DNA of 64,000 nt. Source: Bacteroidota bacterium (GTDB taxonomy: Bacteria > Bacteroidota > Bacteroidia > Cytophagales > Cyclobacteriaceae). Both the position numbers and the translations under genes were made by a program. Each line of letters begins with the position of its first letter. Position 1 is the stretch's first letter. This document shows, piece by piece, positions 34,901 through 42,711 of the stretch. Location: the NCBI GenBank assembly GCA_018266395.1, contig JAFEAM010000014.1:1504-65503 (forward strand). The letters run 5' to 3'. The notes beneath the pieces are model-generated. The model did not search any database, had not been told where the DNA came from, and saw only the letters and a list, made by a program, of their open reading frames with translations.

Positions 34901-35052
34901 ACCACGCGAGTATTGATCACATCAGGAAAGGCCTCAATGGGTGTGAGCAGGAAACTTCTGATGCCGGCGCCAATTATTACAACGGTACCAATAAAGACCA
35001 GGAGCCTGTTCTTCAACGAAAAAGTAATGATCGATTTAATGAATCGGTTCAA
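31951..35052 (-). CDS. CzcA/CusA-type heavy-metal RND efflux pump, copy 1
   Basis: 1033 residues, full length with 12 membrane helices expected. The N-terminal helix LLVFIGTVVIIGAGIRSFLL is followed by the porter loop; DFGIIIDGAVVMVEG gives the HME-RND proton relay. SLNEGSIYVRASMPQSVAF and GAMSRVRPIVMTALMAGLGLLPAALSTGIGSE are typical. It follows the adaptor gene by 6 bp. Its paralog at 27537 is similar along the entire length. Two RND genes behind one adaptor recall MdtB/MdtC. Confidence 0.92.
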   Translation of the reverse strand: MNRFIKSIITFSLKNRLLVFIGTVVIIGAGIRSFLLTPIEAFPDVINTRVVIITQWPGRSAEEMEKFVTIPIEIEMNVVPRKTSLRSISLFGLSVVTIFFEDDVDDFHARQAVFNQIASVILPDGAESEIQPPSGPTGEIYRYTLAGVGKSVRELKEIQDWVIDKRLKAVPGVADVISFGGEIKTFEITLDPIRLIAYGFSAEDVFVAVQENNGNVGGDVIEGGTQTYLVRGLGLVKGIQDLETIIVKNINGTPIFVKDVAKVAESFKPRLGKVGRGNEDDIVEGIVLLRKGENPSEVLKHLNEAVEDLNDRVLPEGVFIKVFYDRTTLVSLTTRTVMENLIIGMLLVTAILSIFLLNWRTTVIVAIIIPLALLFAFICMKFKGMSANLLSIGAIDFGIIIDGAVVMVEGVFVYLAHKQNEMGVEQFNLASKMGMVKKVSIDMGKPILYSKLIIITALIPIFAFQKVEGKMFSPLAYTIGFALLGALIFTLTLVPLLCKILLSKNVREKDNVLVSGLVKIYNPALTWSLSKPSRSIGLSIALLIASLMVGLNLGTEFLPSLNEGSIYVRASMPQSVAFSRANLMSAEMRKIFQLYPEVKGVISQNGRPNDGTDPTGFFNVEFFVDLFPKEEWKRGIPKEEIISDMQEKLANRFPGVVFGFSQPISDNVQEAVSGVKGEMAIKVFGDEIEVLERKADSVRDIMATIPGVEDLGIFKSLGQPELRIEVDRLKLARYGANVVEVNDLIEMAVGGKKVSTYYDGERRFDIRVRFSPEFRQSEKAIGKLMVPTTTGTKIPMSEIAEIKRQTGPAFVYREGNQRFVPIKFSVRGRDLGSTIAEAQEKVHEAVKLQKGYRMTWNGEFENQVRATNQLKVVVPISIGLIFMWLYFMFNSTKHAGIVLMNVPFALIGGILGLFLTGINFSISAGVGFIALFGVCVQNGVIMVDVFNKLRDEGKDLQHSIVEGAMSRVRPIVMTALMAGLGLLPAALSTGIGSETQKPLAVVVICGLISATILTLITLPAIYQILNRSTGPKE

Positions 35053-35058
35053 GGTGCG

Positions 35059-36174
35059 CTATTTCAAATTGTAGCCTGTCATGGTAAAGAGGGATCCTTC
35101 GGACACCACCAGGTCTCCTTCTTTCAGGCCGTCCACCACTTCAGTGTACTTGTCGTAGTTTCTGCCGATCCTGATCCTGAGCTTTTCGAAGGTATCATGA
35201 TCCACGACCCTCATAACATAGTAATTGTTATTCTCCAATACGATTGAAGTCTGTGGCACCGCCAGCACAAGAGAATAGTTCCTGGGGGTAATCATAACGT
35301 TGGCAAACATTTCGGGCTTGAGCAGGCCTTCTTTGTTGACGAGTTCCGTACGAACGCGGATCACACGGGACTGAGGGTCCAGCATAGTGCCGATCTTCTT
35401 GATGGTCCCTTTGAATTCCTTGTCGGGATAGGCAATGGTCTTTACGGTGACAAGGTCACCTTCATGCACTTTGGCCATGTCACTTTCATGCACGTTGGCC
35501 CAAACCCAGATGGTTTCCAGGTCGCTGATGGTGAAGATGTTGGTTGCGTTGTCATTCCTGATCTGAGTTCCCTCGTTGATGTTTCTCTCTACAATGTAGC
35601 CGGAGCGCGGTGCCACCACACGAAAGAGGGCGTCGAGCTCATTTTCTGACCCTCCATACAATTCGAGGATCTGCTTCTTCTCGTTGAATTCGGAAAGCGC
35701 ATTACTAAGATCCTTCTGGGACTCGGCATATTCCTTGGCCGACAGCATTCCTGATTTGTAGAGTTCGGTGGAGCGGACGAGGTTGGACTCGGCCACTTCG
35801 TAATTGGCTTTTGCCACATTGAAGTCACGCTGATAGCTGCTGATGTCGGTGCTGAGAATGGTAGCCAGGATCTGGCCTCTCTGCACATAGTCTCCCAGCG
35901 AAACATTGACTTTCGTTACGTTTCCGCTCACGATAGGATAGACCCTGACCACGTTATTCTCATCAAAGCTGACTTCACCAACAGCTGCAAACTGATCGAT
36001 TGCCGGAATCTTCTTGACCGTGTCGATCTTGACATATTTCAACTGTTCTTCGGTGAAGGAAATCTGATTGTCTTTGGTCGTGGCGGCAGGTTTATCGGAG
36101 GGTCCTCCGCAAGAGAGAACCACAAACGATAGAATTGCCATCGGGTATCGGCAGGTGGTGATGATTCCTTTCAT
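35059..36174 (-). CDS. RND periplasmic adaptor (CusB/CzcB type)
   Basis: 371 residues, membrane fusion protein linking the RND pumps to TolC. Lipoprotein-like start with VVLSC near residue 20; Met12 may be the true start. The lipoyl/barrel-sandwich parts are VYPIVSGNVTKVNVSLGDYVQRGQIL and VVAPRSGYIVERNINEGTQI, with the coiled-coil hairpin between them (DFNVAKANYEVAESNL). WVWANVHESDMAKVHEGDLV starts the beta-barrel domain. No His-rich metal-binding N-terminus. It starts 2 bp after the TolC gene. Confidence 0.9.
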   Translation of the reverse strand: MKGIITTCRYPMAILSFVVLSCGGPSDKPAATTKDNQISFTEEQLKYVKIDTVKKIPAIDQFAAVGEVSFDENNVVRVYPIVSGNVTKVNVSLGDYVQRGQILATILSTDISSYQRDFNVAKANYEVAESNLVRSTELYKSGMLSAKEYAESQKDLSNALSEFNEKKQILELYGGSENELDALFRVVAPRSGYIVERNINEGTQIRNDNATNIFTISDLETIWVWANVHESDMAKVHEGDLVTVKTIAYPDKEFKGTIKKIGTMLDPQSRVIRVRTELVNKEGLLKPEMFANVMITPRNYSLVLAVPQTSIVLENNNYYVMRVVDHDTFEKLRIRIGRNYDKYTEVVDGLKEGDLVVSEGSLFTMTGYNLK

Positions 36175-36176
36175 GA

Positions 36177-37421
36177 TTAATAGTCTATGACCGTTTGGCC
36201 TACTGTGAAGTTCAATTCATTAACTGTGCTGATAAACTGCTTCTTCAATTCAATCCATTGAATGTTGGTGAGGATATAAATGCGTTGCTGGTCGATAAAC
36301 TGAAGAAGGCTGATGTTGCGTTTCTGAAAATTCTGGTTGGTGCTTTGATTGAGGTCATGAAGGCGGTTCAGGAATTCAGTGTTGTAGTTGGCAAGTCCGG
36401 ATTTTGAATTGACGTACCTGTTGTACGCTCCGTGTACCTCATTCCGTGCCCTGTTCTCGATTTGCTTGTACTCGAGATTATTTTGTTCCAGTGTGAGTTT
36501 GGATTGCTTGATCCTGCCCTGGTTTCTGTCATAAATGGGAATAAAGATCTCAGTGGTAAAACCATGATAGGGTCGAATGTAATTGCTTGCGCGGTCGAAG
36601 GGCTGGAAACCCACTTTGATGTCGGGAAACCCAGTGGACTGCTGGAGCCGGAGGTTACGTTCTTCATAGCGAATATTGATCTTCGCTACCTGAACATCTG
36701 GCCTGCTCTCAACCGCCTGGGTGGCGAGATAGATCGGATCAAAGTCCTCTGCAACAATCGGAACCTTTTGCTCAACGTAGAAAGTCGTATCCTGGGGGTA
36801 GCGCAACAGCGTTCGGAGTTCTGCATGGACTCTTTCTTTTCGATTGTAATTTTCAATGGCATCGGCTTTTACATCCAGGTATTCTGCTTCCAACCTCACA
36901 GCTTCCGTTGTTGAAATGGCCCCTACTTCAAGCTGTTTTCGCGTAGCTTCCATCAGCCTGTCATAATTTGTAATGACCTGGCGATAAAGTATTTCTTTTT
37001 GCTGAAGGGAAGCAAGCTCGGAATACGTATTCCCAAGTTCAAAAAGCAGCGCCCGGATCACATCCTCCAATTGCTTCTCTGCCATCTCCACGCCAATTCT
37101 TGCCAGCCTGACGGAATTCGTGTGCTTTCCTGCCCAGGAGAAAGTCTGTTCCAATTGCCACAACGATTGGTTACGGAGATTGAAATATTCATTGGTTTCC
37201 TGGTTATACATTTCCCCATTGATGATGAAGTTGGGGTTGTTCCAGACCTTGGCCTGAATAACCTTCGCCTTGGCAATTCCTATTTCATAGTGTGCAGCAA
37301 GCAGCCCAAGGTTGTAATTCATTAGCCTCGCTTTTGCTTCCTGGAATGATATGACAGTGTCTCTCTCCTGGCAGAAGACACTAACAGGTATAAAAAGAAA
37401 TAATAGAAACAGCTTTTTCAT
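36177..37421 (-). CDS. TolC-family outer-membrane efflux protein
   Basis: 414 residues. Signal peptide (FLFIPVSVFCQ), then two long helical hairpins with EQTFSWAGKHTNSVRLARIG and NTYSELASLQQKEILYRQVITNYD, and strand segments such as DIKVGFQPFDRASNYIRPYHG and GFTTEIFIPIYDRNQGRIKQS. It forms the outer-membrane channel of the pump. It follows the small secreted protein gene by 45 bp and precedes the adaptor by 2 bp. Confidence 0.88.
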   Translation of the reverse strand: MKKLFLLFLFIPVSVFCQERDTVISFQEAKARLMNYNLGLLAAHYEIGIAKAKVIQAKVWNNPNFIINGEMYNQETNEYFNLRNQSLWQLEQTFSWAGKHTNSVRLARIGVEMAEKQLEDVIRALLFELGNTYSELASLQQKEILYRQVITNYDRLMEATRKQLEVGAISTTEAVRLEAEYLDVKADAIENYNRKERVHAELRTLLRYPQDTTFYVEQKVPIVAEDFDPIYLATQAVESRPDVQVAKINIRYEERNLRLQQSTGFPDIKVGFQPFDRASNYIRPYHGFTTEIFIPIYDRNQGRIKQSKLTLEQNNLEYKQIENRARNEVHGAYNRYVNSKSGLANYNTEFLNRLHDLNQSTNQNFQKRNISLLQFIDQQRIYILTNIQWIELKKQFISTVNELNFTVGQTVIDY

Positions 37422-37466
37422 GAAAGTTGATATCGGGATGAAGATTAACCGGCGAAATCCCGGTTA

Positions 37467-37784
37467 TCAGATTCTCAACTGCTGGCGATATGAAAAGGAG
37501 TGATGGGATGTCATGAGCGCCACGGCAGAAGAACCGAACAACGTGAATATTCCGACACGCAATGACTTGAATTCATCCATAACCCAGCTGCAACATTCCC
37601 CCTTCACCTGCAGCCAATGTTGTGACTCATCTCCATCCAACTGACTGGGTAGGTCCGGCGACTGAAAAGCTATGGCGTGAACCATTACACTAGCCTCCTG
37701 CTTGAGGTGGGGGGCGTTCCATGCGGCATCAGCAACGAAAAGTCCCGTTGCAAGAATCAACAATATGGAAACCAGTCTCGACAT
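37467..37784 (-). CDS. Small secreted protein at the head of the efflux operon
   Basis: 105 residues from the ATG at 37784; a frame from 37814 adds ten residues before it. The start MSRLVSILLILATGLFVADA is a signal peptide. The mature part has two Cys in GECCSWVMDEF and several His (MVHAIAF, SHHSF), which would suit metal binding, but the family is not recognised. It stands directly behind a good promoter and a palindrome, so it is the first gene of the operon. Confidence 0.55.
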   Translation of the reverse strand: MSRLVSILLILATGLFVADAAWNAPHLKQEASVMVHAIAFQSPDLPSQLDGDESQHWLQVKGECCSWVMDEFKSLRVGIFTLFGSSAVALMTSHHSFSYRQQLRI

Positions 37785-37802
37785 TAGGTTATATAGTGCG
37801 AG

Positions 37803-37810
37803 CAAATTTA
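37803..37810 (-). promoter_or_regulatory. -7 element of the twin-RND efflux operon
   Basis: TAAATTTG on the minus strand (TAnnTTTG), with TTG 18 bp upstream overlapping the palindrome at 37824-37842. Transcription would start close to 37797, about 13 nt before the ATG at 37784. Confidence 0.6.
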
Positions 37811-37823
37811 ACAATCTAAAGAT

Positions 37824-37842
37824 GATTTCAATATTTGAAATC
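37824..37842. promoter_or_regulatory. Palindrome over the -33 region of the efflux operon promoter
   Basis: GATTTCA-atatt-TGAAATC, perfect 7-bp arms and 5-bp centre. Its place between -20 and -40 would let a bound repressor block RNA polymerase. The TTCA...TGAA core resembles ArsR/SmtB-type metal sensor sites, though no such regulator is encoded nearby. Confidence 0.5.
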
Positions 37843-38031
37843 GGTTCAACCTGGCATGCGAGGTGCTGAGGCTGTTTCTGCCCATAACTTTCAATATTCT
37901 AATACGTCCATCTTATGCATCGAAGCACTGAAAATGGTTTTAGATACAAATCATCTTTTGAGGTCACCTGACCCATGGTTATTTAATAGCAAATTTGGCG
38001 GCACATAAGCCTGGCGACGATGTCTGCTGAA

Positions 38032-39447
38032 CTACAAGGAAGGGACGTGCACACTGAAGACAGACCCCTGAGCGTCACTCTTTTCCAGGTCGAGTACCCC
38101 GCCCAGTTGGCCAGCGAGTTCCTTTGAGATGGACAACCCAAGTCCCGACGAGCTTTCACCTTCTGTAGGCCGCGCGCTGAGCCGCTGAAATCTTTTGAAC
38201 AGCCTGCTGCGCTCATCGGGTTTGATACCCGGCCCCTGGTCCACAATGTTGAATCGAATTCCTGTCCCTTCATCGCTTGCCGCTATGGTAACTTTTGATC
38301 CGGATGGTGAGAATTTGATGGCATTGGAAACCAGGTTGTCCAGAATGCGGAGGAGTATGTCATGATCTGTTCGCAGAGAGGGTTGTTGGGATTTGTTGAC
38401 AAATTCGAGTTCAATGTTTTTGCGGCTGGCCCATGAAAGGAAACGATCCTTCAGTTGGTTAAAAAGCCCGGGCACCCTTACATCTGCCGGCTGCAATTCA
38501 ACAGACCCATGCTCAACGCTGCTGATGTCCAGGAGATTGCTGATGAGGGATTGCATTTCATCGCAGGTATCCTCAATGAGGCGAACATATTCCAGCTGCT
38601 TGGGTGTCAGTGTCTGACTGTCCATCCTGATGACCCGGAGCAATCCGGTAATTCCTGCAAGCGGTGCCTTCAAATCATGGGTGGTGATGGCCAGGAAGTG
38701 TGTCTTCTCCTCATTGAGTTTGATCAGGTCCTTGTTTGCCTCCTGTAACTCATGGGTTCGCTCCTGCACTTTCTGCTCCAATTGCTGATTGAACGTCTGA
38801 AGTTCCTGTAACAGTCGCTTGTTATCCCTCTCCTTGTTCATGATGGTAAAAAGGGCAGCAAGGGAGGTAATGCCAATCAGAGCAAAGCTGCCGAAGCGGA
38901 TCACATCGTTAATGAAATACCTTTGTTCCAATGATGTGTTTCGTTCAGCAAGCTGCTCCTGTTCGTGGGCTGAGAAGTCCAGCATCCAGTATCGGATACT
39001 GTCCATGTACTCCGCTGAAGTTCGCACAGCCGAATAATGTGCAGCGCTGTCTCGGCCGTAGGCACGTGAAATACTGATGCTTTGCTCCAACCGCTCTTTC
39101 TTGTGATTTACCAGTGGAACAAGTTTTCTGTTGAGTATTTCTTCCTGTCGTGTGTTTCCTCTCACCAGGGTCTGCAGGGTATCAACTTCAAGTTCTATTT
39201 CATTCAGGGCCTCACGATAGGGCGCAAGAAACGATGTGTCGGAGGTTATCAGAAACCCGCGATGACCCAACTCCAGGTCTTTAAGCAATGACATAAGACG
39301 GGTAGAGGCCTGTAGGACTTTGTAATGATGAATGACAAGGGCGGTGGTATCCTTCTTCTGCAACACGTTGAGATAAGTGATGATGGCACTCACTACCGTC
39401 AGCAACACCGACAGAACGAGAAGAGAGCGTACGTTGACTGCTTTCAT
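38032..39447 (-). CDS. CHASE3-domain sensor histidine kinase
   Basis: 471 residues from the ATG at 39447; the longer frame from 39510 would add 21 residues with no membrane helix. Helix 1 (LLVLSVLLTVVSAIITYL), the extracytoplasmic CHASE3 domain (LKDLELGHRGFLITSDTSFLAPY), and helix 2 (IRFGSFALIGITSLAALFTIM) are followed by a coiled coil, HisKA with THDLKAPLAGITGLLRVI (phosphorylated His), N box DNLVSNAIKFSPSG, G1 DQGPGIKP and G2 GLGLSISKELAG. The cognate response regulator is not adjacent; the LuxR-type one at 42052 or an external partner is possible. Confidence 0.9.
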   Translation of the reverse strand: MKAVNVRSLLVLSVLLTVVSAIITYLNVLQKKDTTALVIHHYKVLQASTRLMSLLKDLELGHRGFLITSDTSFLAPYREALNEIELEVDTLQTLVRGNTRQEEILNRKLVPLVNHKKERLEQSISISRAYGRDSAAHYSAVRTSAEYMDSIRYWMLDFSAHEQEQLAERNTSLEQRYFINDVIRFGSFALIGITSLAALFTIMNKERDNKRLLQELQTFNQQLEQKVQERTHELQEANKDLIKLNEEKTHFLAITTHDLKAPLAGITGLLRVIRMDSQTLTPKQLEYVRLIEDTCDEMQSLISNLLDISSVEHGSVELQPADVRVPGLFNQLKDRFLSWASRKNIELEFVNKSQQPSLRTDHDILLRILDNLVSNAIKFSPSGSKVTIAASDEGTGIRFNIVDQGPGIKPDERSRLFKRFQRLSARPTEGESSSGLGLSISKELAGQLGGVLDLEKSDAQGSVFSVHVPSL

Positions 39448-39493
39448 GTTTCGGGGTTGCCTTTGCGTGTATGTGGTATCAAAGCTAACGCCT

Positions 39494-40594
39494 TCAAAAT
39501 GCTTCACCAATATTTATATAGGTTCCCTGCGAATCCTTTCCAAACCCGGCATCCACACGAAGGTTCAGCTTCTCCCTGGGTCGCAATGCGTACCGGACGC
39601 CGAGTCCGATGCTTGGCTTCAGGTTGACAAACTGTAATGCATTCTCAAGAGAACTCCCCACCCTGCCAATTCCCGCGAACGTGGTCATACCCCATCTGCC
39701 ATAAATGGGAATTCTCAGTTCTGTCTGCAGGGCCACCATGGTGTGGTCAGCGTATCTGCCGTCATAATATCCTCTCATATAGGAACTCGATCCGATACTG
39801 GCGAGATCCCGTACGGGCGTTCCGCTGGTGGTATTCACCAGATTGAGCTGGAAGGCGAGAACAGTCCGGCGGGTAAGGCTGAAATATTTTCTTATGTCGA
39901 GGTTGCGTATTGTAAAATTGAAGTCGCTTCCGAAAGTGTCCCGGTAGAAGCCTGAGTAATATTGCACATATAACCCCTTAGATGAACTGAACGCATTGTT
40001 ACGGCTGTCCCAGGTGAGGAGAAATCCTGCGCCGGAAATCTTGCCGCCATACCTGCCGATTACATTTTGTGTATCGAAAAGACTGGTTCCGTCCTGGTTG
40101 TATGTGAAATCATATACATTCTGGAACTCGTAAGTCACGCCGAGATAAAAATCTGAAAAAACCCTGCGCAGTAACCGTGGATAGAAATTGTACTGTGAAA
40201 TGGAATAGCTCTCCATGTTGGAGGATGGCGTTTCGTTGCCGATACCCCAGAAGCGGTCTGGAAAATGGCTGAATGACGCCAGTATGTGAAGGATAAACTT
40301 TTCATGCGGGAAGTAGATGGTGCCGTCACTTGCGAATACCAACTGGTTCCGAAGTGTGTAGAAAGTCACGTTCTTGATGTTGGACGTGCGGGTGGTGGAA
40401 TCCTGCCATAACCGGAAAAAGTAAGTTCCGGCCACGCCGGCACCCCAGAGGTATTCCGGTGATTTTACCAAAACAGGGAAGAGTACCAGACGTTTCTGTT
40501 TCTTCGCTGAAGGAGTCAGGGTCCCCGGTTCAACCTGTGCGAAGGTGCCACTGACACAAATGAGCAATAGAGGAATGGAAAGGAGTCTGGTCAT
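39494..40594 (-). CDS. BamA/TamA-type outer-membrane barrel protein
   Basis: 366 residues from the ATG at 40594; the frame from 40636 adds a 14-residue stretch before the signal peptide. Signal peptide ends in SGTFAQ. The body matches the C-terminal surface-antigen (D15) barrel without POTRA domains: GAGFLLTWDSRNNAF, GLYVQYYSGFYRDTFGSDF, SSSYMRGYYDGRYADHTMVALQTELRIPIYGRWG, ending in YINIGEAF. Members of this POTRA-less group are common in Bacteroidota and of uncertain role. It ends 46 bp before the histidine kinase start. Confidence 0.78.
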   Translation of the reverse strand: MTRLLSIPLLLICVSGTFAQVEPGTLTPSAKKQKRLVLFPVLVKSPEYLWGAGVAGTYFFRLWQDSTTRTSNIKNVTFYTLRNQLVFASDGTIYFPHEKFILHILASFSHFPDRFWGIGNETPSSNMESYSISQYNFYPRLLRRVFSDFYLGVTYEFQNVYDFTYNQDGTSLFDTQNVIGRYGGKISGAGFLLTWDSRNNAFSSSKGLYVQYYSGFYRDTFGSDFNFTIRNLDIRKYFSLTRRTVLAFQLNLVNTTSGTPVRDLASIGSSSYMRGYYDGRYADHTMVALQTELRIPIYGRWGMTTFAGIGRVGSSLENALQFVNLKPSIGLGVRYALRPREKLNLRVDAGFGKDSQGTYINIGEAF

Positions 40595-40704
40595 TAACAG
40601 ATGCCTTGCAACTAGGACTGGCATGAAGGTACCCAAATTTGGCGGCTCACCCGAAAAGCTGACTGAGTTTTCGGGACAAGTAATAGATGAAAGGGGAGTG
40701 CAAT

Positions 40705-41271
40705 TCAGGAAGGCTGGTTCCCCTGAAAGAGTTTCCTGAGATAGTTGAATACAGAACGGTCCTGCCCCAACGTATCAAAAAAATTATCAGGCAACCGGTG
40801 AAGTTCCGCGCGACGCAGCATATCGAGGAAGCGGTCTGACCGTGGCCGTCCACGCATGCCTCTTGCGGATTTGGGCAGCACAATGGCGGCAGTAGCGTGA
40901 GCGGTGATTTCTCTTATTTGTTTCCTGTCAGCCTGTAGCGAAGGATCTACAATCAGAATATCGACTCTGTTGTCGTCGAGGTAGTTGATCAGCGCCTCTT
41001 TAAGGTCACCATTGACAATTACAGGCTCAGGTTTTGACTCCGTGCTTCGCCGGTCTTCGTGGTGGTAATACTGGAGATAATGACCTTGTGCTTCAAGAAG
41101 TATCTGGAACAAATCGTTGCCAGGCATCGCATCATTCCCTTTCCTGTCCTTGGTAGTGAACAGCTGAAGTCTGGCGTGCGTCCTGTTGGCCAGTTCTACC
41201 GCCCATGCATAGCCGTCGAAAAACCTGCCCTGAATTTCAAAAGGGAATAGGATGGTCCGGACAACACTCAT
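40705..41271 (-). CDS. UspA-like protein
   Basis: 188 residues. One alpha/beta Rossmann-like domain with a UspA-type plan: ILFPFEIQGRFFDGYAWAVELANRTHARLQLF at the start and VIVNGDLKEALINYLDDNRVDILIVDPSL in the middle, followed by ITAHATAAIVLP. The ATP-binding Gly-rich motif of ATP-type UspA is not clearly present. A C-terminal extension (GRPRSDRFLDMLRR onward) of about 45 residues is not in the family. It follows the sigma factor gene by 35 bp. Confidence 0.6.
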   Translation of the reverse strand: MSVVRTILFPFEIQGRFFDGYAWAVELANRTHARLQLFTTKDRKGNDAMPGNDLFQILLEAQGHYLQYYHHEDRRSTESKPEPVIVNGDLKEALINYLDDNRVDILIVDPSLQADRKQIREITAHATAAIVLPKSARGMRGRPRSDRFLDMLRRAELHRLPDNFFDTLGQDRSVFNYLRKLFQGNQPS

Positions 41272-41306
41272 GCTGCTTTTTGAGTGGTTGGCCGGTCAAA
41301 GTCACC

Positions 41307-41930
41307 CTAGCTGGCGGTAAATAATTCCACCTGTGCGAGGACCTGATCGAGCCCATAGGTAAGTGCCAGCGCGTACAGCGCATTGAGTTTTTCCCTGGAG
41401 CGCTTCAGTCTCATTTTTACGGCGCTTGAAGAAATCTGGTATTGCTCCTGAAGGGTCTCGATGGATTCACCCTGAAGGTATTTCAAGATGAGAAGGTCTT
41501 TCTCCTTTGAGGGCAGTGCATTGATCAGGGCGTACATGATCATCTCCTGTTCCGTTCTCACCTGATCATCTTCGAATACCGGTGAAGCCATTTCTGTTTC
41601 TTCCTCACCACTGAAGTTGTCCTCCAGCGTCTGAAACTGGAACTTGCCTTTCTTCTTCAGGGAGGCGAGGCAGTGACGGTGTGTAATGGTGTAGAGCCAG
41701 GTGGAGAAGGAGGCTTCGCCCTTGAAGGAATGAATATTGTCGAAGGCTTTCATCAGGGATTCCTGTGCAAGGTCAAATGCTTCCTCCTCCTTGCGGGTGA
41801 ACGAAAAACATTTGTGAAATACCTTCTTGTAATACCGGTTGTATAATTCCCCAAGGGCCTGACGATCGTCAACGCGGATGGCGGCAACCAGCTGGTCGTC
41901 TGATGCTGCCGCAAGGTTCGGGATAGCCAT
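41307..41930 (-). CDS. ECF-type sigma-70 factor
   Basis: 207 residues. Region 2 is ALGELYNRYYKKVFHKCFSFTRKEEEAFDLAQESLMKAFDNI (core DLAQESLMKAF), with the TFSTWLY-like ASFSTWLYTITHRHCL, and region 4 has LPSKEKDLLILKYLQGESIETLQEQYQISSSAVKMRLKRSREKL as a helix-turn-helix. It directs transcription of envelope or stress genes. No anti-sigma gene is adjacent; the UspA-like gene follows. PorX/PorY are known to work through an ECF factor in Bacteroidota, but this one is not close enough to the SigP type to say. Confidence 0.88.
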   Translation of the reverse strand: MAIPNLAAASDDQLVAAIRVDDRQALGELYNRYYKKVFHKCFSFTRKEEEAFDLAQESLMKAFDNIHSFKGEASFSTWLYTITHRHCLASLKKKGKFQFQTLEDNFSGEEETEMASPVFEDDQVRTEQEMIMYALINALPSKEKDLLILKYLQGESIETLQEQYQISSSAVKMRLKRSREKLNALYALALTYGLDQVLAQVELFTAS

Positions 41931-42003
41931 ACGGGTATGTGATTAGGACAATCAAATGTAGGATGACTGGCCTGTCACATGCTACCGTAGAAAAGCCGAT
42001 TTT

Positions 42004-42042
42004 GAAAAAGCCGTAATTCTCACATGGCGCTGCGAGAATTAC
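42004..42042 (-). terminator. Terminator downstream of the response regulator gene
   Basis: Perfect 9-bp arms GTAATTCTC (42013-42021) and GAGAATTAC (42034-42042), 12-nt loop, followed on the minus strand by GGCTTTTT. It begins 10 bp past the regulator stop and ends the upstream efflux operon. Confidence 0.65.
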
Positions 42043-42051
42043 TTAGGCCGA

Positions 42052-42708
42052 TCAGATGATTCCCTTTTCGAGGGCGTATTTTACAAGTCCAACGGTGTTC
42101 TTGACTTGCAGTTTCTCCAGGAGGTTGCGGCGGTGGGTGTCCACCGTCCGGATGCTGATAAACAGCTTTTCCGCTATTTCAGGATTGGAATATTCTTGCG
42201 CGATAAGACGTAGTACTTCCAGTTCACGATCGGAAAGGGGAGTCTGAAGTTTGCCTTTAGAAGTAGAAAGGCCACCTGCCTGCCTGTTGCGCGTCACGGC
42301 CTGAAGGAGGGTGGCCGATACCTTCTGACTGAAGTAACTGTCCCCTTTGGCCACTGCATGAATGGCGGCCAGAAGTTCATCACGCCCTGCATTCTTGAGC
42401 AGGTATCCGCTTGCACCAGCCTCAAGCATTTTGACAATGTATTCAGGCTCTTCGTGCATGGTAAGACCGAGCACAAACACGTCGGGATGCTGCGACCGGA
42501 TCTGGGTGGTGATCTTGATGCCATCGGTTTCGCCCAGGTCGATGTCCATCAGGACCACATCAACCTTTTGATCCGCAAGAATCTTCAAAACATCTTCTGC
42601 ACGTTCGGCTTCTCCGACGATTTCAATGTCGGTTTCTCGTTCCAGCAGCCCACGGAGACCCACACGGATAATCCGGTGGTCATCGACAATAATTACTTTG
42701 ACACTCAT
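42052..42708 (-). CDS. NarL/FixJ-family response regulator (LuxR type)
   Basis: 218 residues. Receiver domain with IVDDHRIIRVGLRGLL, phosphoacceptor Asp55 (VLMDIDLGETDGI), and conserved Thr and Lys (LGLTMHEEP; GYLLKNAG). The C-terminal DNA-binding domain has LSDRELEVLRLIAQEYSNPEIAEKLFISIRTVDTHRRNLLEKL (core LSDRELEVLRLIAQEYSNPE). It starts 3 bp after the barrel gene, so it is co-transcribed with the adaptor, pump and channel genes of the upstream efflux operon. Its kinase is not in the operon. Confidence 0.93.
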   Translation of the reverse strand: MSVKVIIVDDHRIIRVGLRGLLERETDIEIVGEAERAEDVLKILADQKVDVVLMDIDLGETDGIKITTQIRSQHPDVFVLGLTMHEEPEYIVKMLEAGASGYLLKNAGRDELLAAIHAVAKGDSYFSQKVSATLLQAVTRNRQAGGLSTSKGKLQTPLSDRELEVLRLIAQEYSNPEIAEKLFISIRTVDTHRRNLLEKLQVKNTVGLVKYALEKGII

Positions 42709-42711
42709 AAT

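Larger units (their letters stand above)
37785..38031. other. Intergenic region upstream of the efflux operon
   Basis: 247 bp without a gene. Holds the promoter and palindrome described separately. The rest, up to the end of the histidine kinase gene at 38032, shows no open frame, terminator or repeat that I can support. Confidence 0.5.
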
